64,000 nucleotides of DNA from JAFLCM01 sp046154665 (lineage in GTDB: Bacteria; Planctomycetota; Phycisphaerae; Phycisphaerales; UBA1924), in the NCBI GenBank assembly GCA_046154665.1, contig JBJXFG010000102.1, positions 1-64,000 on the forward strand, read 5' to 3'. Under the pieces are notes generated by a model, which saw nothing but the letters and a program-made list of their open reading frames with translations, made no database searches and had not been told where the DNA came from. Positions 1 through 7,919 of the stretch are shown here, one piece after another; the first letter of the stretch is position 1, and each line of letters opens with the position of its first letter. The position numbers were made by a program, and so were the translations under genes.

Positions 1-45
1 CAACGAAAACGCGATCTGCTCTTCCGAAAATCTGCTCTTCTTCAT
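1..45 (-). CDS. IS3-family transposase OrfA, N-terminus only (runs off window)
   Basis: The last 15 codons visible on the minus strand read MKKSRFSEEQIAFSL, the typical opening of OrfA proteins of IS3-family insertion sequences, which begin with a helix-turn-helix that binds the element ends. An ATG at 45-43 is preceded by a GGAGG ribosome site. The rest of the element lies outside the window, so the OrfB integrase cannot be judged. The downstream neighbour is a photolyase-related gene that this element appears to have truncated. Confidence 0.75.
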   Translation of the reverse strand, partial: MKKSRFSEEQIAFSL

Positions 46-90
46 CGTTCTGGCCTCCAAACAGAGGCCGAATCATCCCCGAAATCCTCA
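1..90 (-). mobile_element. End of an IS3-type insertion sequence
   Basis: The stretch between the OrfA start codon and position 90 holds a probable terminal inverted repeat beginning TGAGGATTTCGG on the minus strand, with the TG end usual for IS3 elements. Position 90/91 is therefore the likely junction with host DNA. The other end and any 3-4 bp target duplication are outside the window, so the boundary is inferred. Confidence 0.5.
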
Positions 91-1150
91 CCTTCCGAAT
101 GGACTCGGATTCGGGGCTATGCGCAAGTGGACGCCGCGGATGAACTCGCGCCAGCCGATGATCTGCCGAACAAACGCCTCGACGGATTGCAGCGGGGCGG
201 TGCCGGCGCGGTATGCCTCGATGGCCCGCTCGCAGCACTCGCGCGGGTTGAGCAGCTTGAGGTTGAGCGAGCTGGAGAGCGTGGAGTGGTAGAGCGTCGG
301 CTCGCTGGTCTATATGGCATCCTCAAATGGGCCGAACTGGGCCAGGCGATGCGTGATGAAGTCATCGAGCGCGGTAAGGGCCTGTTCTAGCGTAACTGGC
401 CAAGCGAAGGAATCGACGGTGCCGGGTAGATCGGGGAGGACCCGTTTCATCGCCGCGAGTACTGCGCGGGTGGTCTCATCAGGCTTGAAACTCAGCGGCG
501 GGCGCGGCCGCGGACTGGGGCCTTGCTTGCCGAAGGGGAGCCGGTTCTCCTTGTCGAAGTTCCACACGCCGCCTGCGGGTTTGGCGCTCTTGCCCTTGCC
601 CTCCATGAGGTAGCCGGTCTTGCGACGCTGCTCGCGGTAGAAGAACTCCATCGTGAGCGCGGTGCGGTCTTTGGCCCACTCGGCGAACTCTTCGGAAGAC
701 GTGATGAAGTGCTCGTCGAGCAGGATGCTGAGCGGGATGCCGGTGGAGTTGCGGATGCGTTCGAGCATCGCCAGCACACGCCACTCGCCGGGGTGCGTGC
801 AGACGAACTGGGGCTGGGCTGAGCGCGGCGGCCGCACGGGCGATCTCGGTCTCGAACGCACCCGTATTCTCGGGGTCGTCAAGGATGACGTACCGGAGAT
901 GGACCTTTCGCCGGGTCACTTCGGCGGCGAAGTGTCGCATCGCCGAGAGGAACAGGGCGGTCCGCTGAAAGTGGCTGGGGACGTGCCGCGATTCGGTCGC
1001 GACTTCCATCATGAGGACGGTGTCGGCGGGTCCGAGCGAGCGGATGAGCGCCGCATCCAGATCGAGCTGGTCGCCGAAGACTATGGCAAGACGTGCCCTG
1101 GTGGGCTGGGGCGGTAGGCGTTTCGAGGAGACAGCGGAAGGTCGCGGCAT
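91..1150 (-). pseudogene. Photolyase/cryptochrome-related protein (DPRP, PhrB-like), broken
   Basis: The N-terminal frame (from 1150) carries LAIVFGDQLDLDAALI and VLMMEVATESRHVPSH, hallmarks of deoxyribodipyrimidine-photolyase-related (DPRP) proteins. Near 815-822 the reading must shift by one base to continue with CTHPGEWRVLAMLER and the LDEHF and KPAGGVWNFDKENR segments. At 312-310 a TAG stands where the family has the Trp of FEDAMW, after which TSEPTLYHSTLSS and FVRQIIGWREFIRG continue in frame. Similarity fades near 130-90 at the insertion-sequence end, so most of the FAD-binding C-terminal domain is missing. Family members bind FAD and repair UV lesions or sense light; this copy is almost certainly inactive. 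Confidence 0.85.
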
Positions 1151-1207
1151 TGAAGTGCTTCGTACGATGGAGAGCTGAGTTCGGAGCCGTCACCGAAGGA
1201 CCGTTTC

Positions 1208-1354
1208 GTGCCCAACCATCACTTACCCACGAAGCCCTGCGCTCACTGCAAGCGAGAGTTCGCCTGGAGAAAAAAGTGGGAGCGGGATTGGGCACGCGTG
1301 AAGTACTGTTCAAGGAAGTGTGCGGCGGCAGCGAAGGCGGCGGGCCGTGGGTAA
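1208..1354 (+). CDS. DUF2256 small zinc-finger-like protein (48 aa)
   Basis: A 49-codon frame with a GTG start, 7 nt after a GAAGGA ribosome site at 1195-1200, and a TAA stop. The product has PCAHCKREF, AWRKKWERDW and KYCSRKC, which is the DUF2256 signature (CxxC, WRKKW, YCSxxC) over nearly the whole protein. The four cysteines suggest one zinc site. DUF2256 genes are commonly found next to photolyase/cryptochrome genes; the biochemical role is unknown. Here it is divergent from the broken photolyase and upstream of the SRPBCC gene, supporting a photolyase-associated context. Confidence 0.85.
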   Translation: MPNHHLPTKPCAHCKREFAWRKKWERDWARVKYCSRKCAAAAKAAGRG

Positions 1355-1405
1355 CAGCAGCCGCTGGCACCCTGTGGGCAGTGTGGGCCTCCCTCTCGAC
1401 TATTC

Positions 1406-1924
1406 TTGTCCGTCCATAGTTCCGACATTCAGGAGGTCAGCATCGCGGCGTTCTTCAAGAGTTCGGAGATTCAAGCATGTGCACGCGACGTCTTCGCGTG
1501 GCATCAGTCGCCCGACGCGCTCAAGAAGCTGATCCCCCCTTGGGAGAAAGTGACCGTTGACCAACCGCCTACCTCGCTGGGTGATGGAGCGACGGCCGTG
1601 CTCGTGCTGCATCTGGGGCCCATCAAGCTGCGATGGGTCGCTTCGCACCGGGACTTTATCGATCGCGGCGAGGACGGGGGCGAGTTCACCGACGAGCAAG
1701 TCTCCGGGCCGTTCGCGTCGTGGGTCCATCGGCACGTCGTGCGGGCGGCGGGACCGAACAGCTGCGTGCTTGAGGATCGCATCGAGTATGCGGTTCCGCT
1801 GGGTCGGCTCGGAGAGCTACTTGCGGGATGGCATGTGCGGAACAAGCTGAAGCGGATGTTTGACTATCGGCATGACGCGACCATCTCGGCGCTGCAGGCC
1901 TCGGGGAGCAACCGTGTCCAGTGA
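1406..1924 (+). CDS. SRPBCC (START-like) ligand-binding protein
   Basis: About 170 residues with FFKSSEIQACARDVFAWH near the start and WHVRNKLKRMFDYRHD near the end, which fit the SRPBCC cyclase/dehydrase-like fold that binds small hydrophobic ligands. Members are frequent in photolyase and SDR-DUF2867 clusters. The first usual start codon is TTG at 1406, but AGGAGG at 1431-1436 sits 5 nt before an in-frame ATC (1442), which would give a protein starting just at the conserved domain; the true start is uncertain. The next gene starts 11 bases inside its end, so the two are probably co-translated. Confidence 0.75.
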   Translation: MSVHSSDIQEVSIAAFFKSSEIQACARDVFAWHQSPDALKKLIPPWEKVTVDQPPTSLGDGATAVLVLHLGPIKLRWVASHRDFIDRGEDGGEFTDEQVSGPFASWVHRHVVRAAGPNSCVLEDRIEYAVPLGRLGELLAGWHVRNKLKRMFDYRHDATISALQASGSNRVQ

Positions 1925-2873
1925 TACTCCGCGAACAACTCTGACCCCGGCGTGGATGCGCCGCTGGCTCTTGGCCGCTGGTGCGTACAACGTCGTGTGG
2001 GGAGCCGCGATGGTCCTCGCGCCGATCTGGACGCTGAGGGCTTTGGGTGTGTCGCCATCGAACACGGAACTATGGCCCCAACTATGGGCGTGCATCGGCA
2101 TGATCGTGGGCGTGTATGGGCTGGGCTATATGATCGCCGCCCGCGACCCCGCGCGACACTGGCCCATCGTGCTGGTGGGCCTGCTCGGCAAGATCTTTGG
2201 GCCCATCGGCTTCCTTGACGCGGCAATGAGAGGCCAGCTTCCGTGGTCGATGGGGGTGACGATCCTCACGAATGACCTTCTGTGGTGGATTCCCTTCTCA
2301 ATGATGTTGTGGCACGCGGCGAAGGCCGCGCAGCCGTTGCCGCCAGAGGGAGTCGTGACGCTCGATGCCGCTCTGGATGGGCTCCGCGACGATCAGGGCC
2401 GAACACTTCGCGCGTTGACCGATGAACGGCAAGTACTCGTGGTGCTCCTCCGGCATTCTGGCTGCACATTCTGTAAGCAGACGCTTTCGGACCTCGCGAG
2501 GCAGCAAGCCGACATCGAAAAGGCTGGCGCAGGACTTGCGGTGGTCGGCATGACGGCGTTGCCCGATGGACTTCGCGCACTTGGCCAGCAGCATGGACTC
2601 ACCTCGGCAACCTGGTTCGCGGACCCCGACCGGCTGCTCTACCGAGCATTGGAACTCGGACGCGGATCGTTCCTCCAGCTCTTCGGGCCGCGTGTCTGGT
2701 TCGCCGGTGTACTCGCCGCTTTGCGGGGGCACGGCATCGGCAAACTCGAAGGCGACGGGTTTCAGATGCCAGGGGCATTCGTGATCCATCGTGGCCGGGT
2801 GGTCCGAGCGTACCGCCATGCCACAGCGGCCGATCGGCCGGACCTCAAGGAGTTCGCGTGTTCGATCAGCTGA
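1914..2873 (+). CDS. Membrane domain fused to AhpC/TSA-like thioredoxin-fold domain
   Basis: A GTG at 1914 overlapping the SRPBCC stop is preferred over upstream ATGs that precede the conserved region. Residues about 15-130 form three or four membrane segments (WLLAAGAYNVVWGAAMVLAP, ACIGMIVGVYGLGYMIA, VLVGLLGKIFGPIGFLDA). Residues about 150-310 are a peroxiredoxin-like domain of the AhpC/TSA_2 (SelL/FAM213-like) type, with the redox motif HSGCTFCKQTLSDL and the region GAFVIHRGRVV. The domain probably faces the cytoplasm and reduces peroxides or disulfides; the fusion suggests membrane-anchored redox protection. It overlaps the next gene by 16 bp. Confidence 0.75.
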   Translation: MSSDTPRTTLTPAWMRRWLLAAGAYNVVWGAAMVLAPIWTLRALGVSPSNTELWPQLWACIGMIVGVYGLGYMIAARDPARHWPIVLVGLLGKIFGPIGFLDAAMRGQLPWSMGVTILTNDLLWWIPFSMMLWHAAKAAQPLPPEGVVTLDAALDGLRDDQGRTLRALTDERQVLVVLLRHSGCTFCKQTLSDLARQQADIEKAGAGLAVVGMTALPDGLRALGQQHGLTSATWFADPDRLLYRALELGRGSFLQLFGPRVWFAGVLAALRGHGIGKLEGDGFQMPGAFVIHRGRVVRAYRHATAADRPDLKEFACSIS

Positions 2874-3304
2874 TGGCCCAGACCCCGATGGTCCATGCCG
2901 CCGCGACGTGGTTCATGGTCGGGCTGATCTGGTTCGTCCAGGTCGTGCACTACCCGTTAATGGGAGCGGTCCAACCTCACGCGTTCTCGGCTTACGCCAC
3001 ATCTCACCAGCGACGAACGACCTGGGTGGTCGGGCCCGTGATGCTCCTGGAGGGCAGCTCCGCGCTTCTGCTTGTCTGGTCGCCGCACGGAGAGTTTGCT
3101 GGCACGCTGATGCGGTGGATGGGCCTGGCTCTTCTGGTTCTCATCTGGACCTCGACCTTTGCCGTGCAGGTTCCCCTGCACGCGCGGCTGGCATCGGCAT
3201 TCGACAGGGCGGTATGGCGTCGGCTTGTGGCAACCAACTGGGTGAGGACGATCGCTTGGACAGCCCGGGGCATCATCGCCCTCTTGTTGCTGGGATCGGC
3301 GTAG
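2858..3304 (+). CDS. Small integral membrane protein, DUF1772-like
   Basis: A 148-residue protein with about four membrane spans, starting at a GTG inside the end of the preceding gene. WFMVGLIWFVQVVHYPLM and SHQRRTTWVVGPVMLLEG resemble small four-helix proteins of the DUF1772 kind. It lacks charged catalytic motifs and no function can be assigned. Overlap with the thioredoxin-fold gene makes it the last gene of the DUF2256-SRPBCC-AhpC-like operon. Confidence 0.65.
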   Translation: MFDQLMAQTPMVHAAATWFMVGLIWFVQVVHYPLMGAVQPHAFSAYATSHQRRTTWVVGPVMLLEGSSALLLVWSPHGEFAGTLMRWMGLALLVLIWTSTFAVQVPLHARLASAFDRAVWRRLVATNWVRTIAWTARGIIALLLLGSA

Positions 3305-3369
3305 CGTCCGGATGACCCCGGGGCAACCGACCCCGAGAGCAAGGAACAGGCTTCATAGACGATAGAAAG

Positions 3370-3507
3370 TGTCTTGTCGTGGGCGCAGCGGGGAGCATCG
3401 GTCGAAGGCTCGTTGAGCTGCTCCATCGTGACGGTTGGTCTATGGGTGCCTCGGCGGAAGCACTAGCAAAGGAGTCGGACCATGCGGTGATCGAGATGGT
3501 GGCACGA
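3370..3507 (+). pseudogene. Possible remnant of a Rossmann-fold (SDR/epimerase) N-terminus
   Basis: Codons from 3370 read CLVVGAAGSIGRRLVELL, a good GxxGxxG dinucleotide-binding beta-alpha unit, followed by unrelated sequence that runs into the opposing VWA gene end. There is no clear start codon or ribosome site. It looks like the first 25 residues of a short-chain dehydrogenase or epimerase left after a deletion, but chance resemblance is possible. Confidence 0.3.
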
Positions 3508-5220
3508 TCACCCGATGACTTTCCGTCTTTGGTTCACATAGTCCCACAGCACGAACCGGTCGAGGTCTCTTCCGCCGGTGAAAAAGACGCGGCCTTTGGT
3601 CGTCTCGGCCACCTTCTTCGCGAACTGCACGTCTTCGTGGCTCTGGTTCCAGTTGGGCAGGAGAAAGATGTTGATCGTGATCCCTTCACGGGCGCACAGG
3701 TGGGCTTCTCGCATCGTCGCTGACTCGGTCAGTTCGTGCGGCGGATACAGCATGAAGAGCATCGAGCCTTCGAAGTGAGCGGTGGGAAGGCCGTCGGTGA
3801 TGAGGATGACTTGGCGGTTGGGCGTGTCCTGAACGCTGAGGGTTTGACGCGCCAAACGCAACGCGTGCTGTATGTTTGTGAAATGCTGCGGCAGACGACG
3901 CTCGCTCATCTCCGGGTCACTGAGATCCGCCTTGAGGCGAACGACCGGCTGAAAGATCGTGACCGGCTTGGGCATCAGGGCGGGAACGTCTGAAATAGGG
4001 ACGCGTTTGGCGAACGTAGCCATCTCGAACAGGGCGAGATAGTCGCCGGGGAACTCGGTCCGGACGAGGCCGTCGAGGGCGAGAGCCATACGTTTGCAGT
4101 TGATGTACTGCCCGCCGTTGCGCATCGATCCCGACATGTCCATGAGGACCGCAGTCGCGCACTTGGGCGAGTTGCGCGTGCGGTGGATCTCAAGATCGTC
4201 GATGGTGACGCGGGGTCGAGAAGAGCCCCTCGAGCGTGCGGCCGCATTCGCTACCGACTGCGCGATATCCAAGCCCGAGACAGGATCGCCGAACTCATAA
4301 GGCTTGGTGCGTTGTAACTCAACCGCGCCCTCGCCCATGATGGGTCCGGTGTGCCGGCCGGAGCGGGCTGCTTCAAGGTCGCTGAAGACCTCGGTGAGCA
4401 GTTTGCGCTGGAACAGCCGGTACGCCTGCGGCGACAGGCGGAACCCCTTTGAAGACTCCTCAAGCCCCTGCCGGCGGGCTTCCTCCCTGAGATAGTCTTG
4501 GATCTGCTGCTGAACTGCGTTGAGATCTTCGAGGGCTTCCGGATCGGTCATCTCGGCGAGTGATTCCATGTCAATGATGGCGATTTTGGCATCCTTGGCG
4601 GCCTGCTTGAGCTGTTCGAGCAACTCGTCGATGGTCTCGAGTTCCTCCTTGATCGCCAGCGCCTGCTGCACCGACATCTCAGTCCGACCCGTGAACTCAT
4701 ATTTGGATGCGAGCGCTTCGACTTCGTACTGCTCGCCCATGCGTTCCATAACGCGGAGAATCGCCATGGCAAACGGGCTGGCTTCGTTCTTCTGTTTGTA
4801 CCAGAGCTTTTCGAGATCGCGGATCTGCTCCTGCTGGAGGGCCCGCTTGAAATCATCTCGAAACGCACCGGGCGGGTCGACCTCGCGGGCCTGCTCGCGG
4901 ACATTTGCCTTGGCCTCCTTGCGGGACGCGTCGGTTTCGTAGTTCGCGAGGATCTTGGCTTTCCGTTCCTTCAGCATCGCCGCGATCGACGAGAGGCTCG
5001 GCCCGAGTTTGGGGAACATCGACGGGTCAAGACGGATCGCGTTGGCCAGCTCTTCGTCGGTGAACTCTCGCATGGAGCCGAACTCGAGCACGTGCTCAAA
5101 GGCAGCGCCCGCGAGATCGGGGGGCGTCGCGGTCGGGGACGGGAAGTTCTTGGGGTCGTAGCCGAGATACGTGTGGACGATGCCCCCGGGGCCGGTGGGG
5201 CCGCCATTACTTGATGTCAT
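3508..5220 (-). CDS. VWA-domain protein, partner of MoxR/chelatase-like ATPase
   Basis: 570 residues. The first 300 are largely helical and charged, containing EELETIDELLEQLKQAAKD. A C-terminal von Willebrand A domain begins near residue 355 with the MIDAS motif MDMSGSM, then LITDGLP further on, which would coordinate Mg2+. The architecture matches ChlD/BchD-like or ViaA-like partners of AAA+ ATPases. It overlaps the ATPase gene by 14 bp and follows it, so the two are co-translated. Such pairs remodel or load cofactors into client proteins; the client here is unknown. Its place inside the light-related block is noteworthy but not proof of a role there. Confidence 0.85.
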   Translation of the reverse strand: MTSSNGGPTGPGGIVHTYLGYDPKNFPSPTATPPDLAGAAFEHVLEFGSMREFTDEELANAIRLDPSMFPKLGPSLSSIAAMLKERKAKILANYETDASRKEAKANVREQAREVDPPGAFRDDFKRALQQEQIRDLEKLWYKQKNEASPFAMAILRVMERMGEQYEVEALASKYEFTGRTEMSVQQALAIKEELETIDELLEQLKQAAKDAKIAIIDMESLAEMTDPEALEDLNAVQQQIQDYLREEARRQGLEESSKGFRLSPQAYRLFQRKLLTEVFSDLEAARSGRHTGPIMGEGAVELQRTKPYEFGDPVSGLDIAQSVANAAARSRGSSRPRVTIDDLEIHRTRNSPKCATAVLMDMSGSMRNGGQYINCKRMALALDGLVRTEFPGDYLALFEMATFAKRVPISDVPALMPKPVTIFQPVVRLKADLSDPEMSERRLPQHFTNIQHALRLARQTLSVQDTPNRQVILITDGLPTAHFEGSMLFMLYPPHELTESATMREAHLCAREGITINIFLLPNWNQSHEDVQFAKKVAETTKGRVFFTGGRDLDRFVLWDYVNQRRKVIG

Positions 5221-6643
5221 AGATCACCCTCCCGTGGTGCGTTGCACGCGAAATCATGTCGCCCGCGTGCAGACCGGCGAGGACGAACTCGACACAACTC
5301 GCCCGGACAGCAGGGTCGGATGCTGAATTGACCTCGAACGCCTTATCCCACACCTTGGGCACCCGCTTGAGCAGGGCTTCGTAGTGGGTGCTGGGGAGCA
5401 TGTCGCCGACCTCGATCTTGACACCTTTGGCGAAGATCTCACCAATCTCCGCCAAGCCGTGCTTGGTGACATACTCGTCGAAGACCGTTTTGACAGCCTC
5501 GGCAGCGATGGCGTCCAGAGCTTGCTTCTCGCTAAGCTGGTGGGAACCCATGAGGTCGAGCTCCAGCTTTCCGATCGCGCTGGCATGAAAGTGGGCCAGG
5601 TCGCTTATGCGGGGTACCGCGGACGCCTCGCCGAGCTGGATCGCGCGTCGGCGTGCATTTGCGATCATCGTTCGGTAGTTCGCGATTGAGAACCGCGCCG
5701 ATACGCCCGACGTCTGATCGATGAACTTGCTCCTGCGAGCGGCGATGGACAGCTGTTCGGTCACCTCCTTCATAAACCGCGGCACCAACACCGGGAACTC
5801 TCCACCCACTCCGCCGAGATCCACGTCCGCCTCCGCCTCCATGATCTCGATGCCTAGGTCGCGTGTGCGGGGGTAATGGGTCTGGATCGTTGAGCCGATT
5901 CGGTCCTTCAGCTGCGGGATGACCTTGCCCGAGCGGTTATACGTTCCGGGGTTGGCCGAGAACAGCACCGCGACATCGATATCAAAGCTGATCGGGAATC
6001 CGCGGATCTGCACGTCGCGCTCTTCGAGGATATTGAACAGCCCCGTCTGAACGAGGTCGTCCAAGTCGGGTAACTCATTCATCGCGAAGAGGCCGCGGTG
6101 CATTCGAGGGATGAGTCCAAAGTGGAGCGCCTCTTCTGTACCCATGCTCGTCCCCGCAAGCAACTTCGCCGGATCGATCTCGCCGATGAGATCGGCGAAC
6201 TTGGTCCCCGGAGCGAGCCGTTCTGCGTACCTATCTTCCCGCGCCCACCATGCGATCGGTGCATCATCTCCTCGTTCCGCGATCATGCGGCGCCCCGCCG
6301 CAGTGATGGGCCTAAACGGATCCTCATGTACTGGCGATCCTGGGATATCGAGAAACGGGATGACGGGATCGAGGAACCGAACCAACATCCGCATCAGCTT
6401 GCTCTTTCCCTGGCCCTTTTCGCCAAGAAAGAGCATGTCGTGACCAGCGAGGATCGCGTTGACAATTTCGGGGATGACCGTGTCGTCGTACCCGATGATC
6501 CCCGGAAAAAGGCCGCCGTCCGTGGCTGATGCGGATTCCGACCTCAGGGCTTTGATCAGGTTCGCGCGCAGTTCGTGCTTCACGGTGCGGGTCTTGCAAT
6601 CCGACGCGACGAGTTCACGGAACGTGGCGGGCAGATCTTTCAC
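5207..6643 (-). CDS. AAA+ ATPase, Mg-chelatase subunit I / MoxR-like
   Basis: 478 residues with Walker A GEKGQGKSK (about 74-82), a Walker B-like strand GLFAMNELPDL (about 184-194), then NILEERDVQIRG and a sensor region VAVLFSANPGTYNRSG. This is the Mg-chelatase-I-like branch that lacks other chlorophyll genes nearby. Walker B has Asn where many AAA+ proteins have Asp; I believe this is usual in this branch, but it should be compared. It hydrolyses ATP to drive remodelling with the VWA protein encoded immediately downstream with a 14 bp overlap. No chelatase subunit H is present, so pigment synthesis is not implied. Confidence 0.85.
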   Translation of the reverse strand: MKDLPATFRELVASDCKTRTVKHELRANLIKALRSESASATDGGLFPGIIGYDDTVIPEIVNAILAGHDMLFLGEKGQGKSKLMRMLVRFLDPVIPFLDIPGSPVHEDPFRPITAAGRRMIAERGDDAPIAWWAREDRYAERLAPGTKFADLIGEIDPAKLLAGTSMGTEEALHFGLIPRMHRGLFAMNELPDLDDLVQTGLFNILEERDVQIRGFPISFDIDVAVLFSANPGTYNRSGKVIPQLKDRIGSTIQTHYPRTRDLGIEIMEAEADVDLGGVGGEFPVLVPRFMKEVTEQLSIAARRSKFIDQTSGVSARFSIANYRTMIANARRRAIQLGEASAVPRISDLAHFHASAIGKLELDLMGSHQLSEKQALDAIAAEAVKTVFDEYVTKHGLAEIGEIFAKGVKIEVGDMLPSTHYEALLKRVPKVWDKAFEVNSASDPAVRASCVEFVLAGLHAGDMISRATHHGRVIYDIK

Positions 6644-6753
6644 GGCGATGTGAGCCTAGGGGGTTGGAGGTGCGTGTACCGGCTACTCGTGATTTCGATG
6701 TCGGCGTGAATCTGATGCAGCAAAGCCCGACATTATCCTGTTTCTTTTTGAGT

Positions 6754-7107
6754 TCACGCCCTGGCCAGCTCCAAGTTCCGTGAACGCACTACAGTCGCAC
6801 GAGTGCTTGGCCGGGATTTGCCCTTCAAGCCGCTGCTGGCCGAGGTTCGGCCAGTCGGCAGTCCCCGCACGCACGCCGCGGCGATAGCGGGGATTGCCGC
6901 TGACCGCACCGCACGGTCGATGTCCTTGATGTTGATGCAGTAGCCGGTCGCGGGGTCGACCTCGCCGCGGCATCGAACATCGAGCTCGCAGTGCGGTCCG
7001 AGGCCCGACATTGGAGGGGCCGCCGCGAACGAGTTGTGCGCGGGCTCGCCAAGCGATGCGGCACCGTCATTGACGCTGAATCGCACTGTGCGGGTCAGTT
7101 CGACCAT
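6754..7107 (-). pseudogene. 6-pyruvoyl-tetrahydropterin synthase-like, truncated
   Basis: The first 75 residues (LTRTVRFSVN, NSFAAAPPMSGLGPHCELD, DPATGYCINIKDIDRAVR) match the N-terminal part of the PTPS/QueD-like proteins found next to folE in photolyase loci. After about residue 85 the sequence becomes low in similarity and stops at 117 residues, while the family is normally about twice as long or longer and carries zinc-binding histidines further on. It is therefore probably a 3'-deleted gene rather than a working enzyme. It diverges from folE, whose product makes the dihydroneopterin triphosphate substrate of this family. Confidence 0.65.
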
Positions 7108-7147
7108 GGATCATGGTAGGGGCAGCGGGGATCGGCGAAACTCACGC

Positions 7148-7173
7148 GTACCATGTCGGAGTGCGGTACCATG
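7148..7173. promoter_or_regulatory. Direct repeat GTACCATG x2 upstream of folE
   Basis: The 90 bp between the divergent PTPS-like gene and folE hold two exact GTACCATG copies at 7148-7155 and 7166-7173, 18 bp apart, close to two helical turns. The second lies 25 bp before the folE start. This arrangement could be an operator for a regulator of the light-related block. No regulator is in view and the assignment is an inference. Confidence 0.3.
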
Positions 7174-7197
7174 ACGATTCACGCGAGGTAGCCACCG

Positions 7198-7908
7198 ATG
7201 GACAGCGCTTCAGGTCATGCTCGTCAGGAGTCCGCGGCCGCGAGCGTCCGTGCGCGGTTGATCGCGGCGAATCGGCGGTTTCATGCCAACGACTCCATCG
7301 CTGAGTTCATCCAACCGGGTGAACTCGAGAGGCTGCAGACCGAAGTTCAGGAACATCTCCAGCGGGTCCTTGATGCGCTCGTGATCGACACCACCAGCGA
7401 CCACAACACCCAGGACACGGCCAAGCGGGTCGCCAAGATGTTCCTGACCGAGGTGTTCCGGGGGCGCTACACGCCGATGCCATCGGTCACGGAGTTCCCC
7501 AATATCGCTCATCTGAACGAGTTGATGATTGTGGGCCCGGTGACGGTCCGCAGCGCCTGCTCGCACCACCTGTGCCCGATCATCGGCCAGGTGTGGGTAG
7601 GCGTCATGCCCAACGAGCACTCCGCGCTGATCGGCCTTTCGAAGTACGCGCGTCTCGTGGAGTGGGTGATGGCCCGCCCACAGATCCAGGAGGAGGCCGT
7701 CATCCAGCTCGCCGACCTGCTCCAGGAGAAGATGCGTCCGGACGGCCTCGCGATCGTCCTCAAGGCCGATCACTACTGCATGCAATGGCGCGGTGTGAAG
7801 GACATGGACTCGAAGATGGTCAACAGCGTCATGCGCGGCAGTTTTCTGAAGAACCCGGACCTTCGACGCGAGTTCCTGTCGCTCCTGCACGACCGCGGCC
7901 AATCTTGA
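7198..7908 (+). CDS. folE: GTP cyclohydrolase I
   Basis: 236 residues with the type I signature: zinc ligands in SACSHHLCP (Cys and second His) and in HYCM, plus GLSKYARLVEW and a VKDMDSKM region. It converts GTP to 7,8-dihydroneopterin triphosphate, first step to folates and pterins. The usual CEHH is CSHH here, a mild variant. GAGG lies upstream of the ATG. In photolyase clusters an extra FolE copy is thought to feed the pterin antenna or reduced pterins; the neighbouring BLUF gene begins 11 bp downstream, so the two form an operon. Confidence 0.93.
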   Translation: MDSASGHARQESAAASVRARLIAANRRFHANDSIAEFIQPGELERLQTEVQEHLQRVLDALVIDTTSDHNTQDTAKRVAKMFLTEVFRGRYTPMPSVTEFPNIAHLNELMIVGPVTVRSACSHHLCPIIGQVWVGVMPNEHSALIGLSKYARLVEWVMARPQIQEEAVIQLADLLQEKMRPDGLAIVLKADHYCMQWRGVKDMDSKMVNSVMRGSFLKNPDLRREFLSLLHDRGQS

Positions 7909-7919
7909 GAGGAATCACC

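Noticed and set aside
5207..6643. Chlorophyll-type magnesium chelatase
   Set aside because: The ATPase and VWA pair match the general MoxR/chelatase-like group, but there is no subunit H or other pigment gene, so pigment synthesis is not supported.
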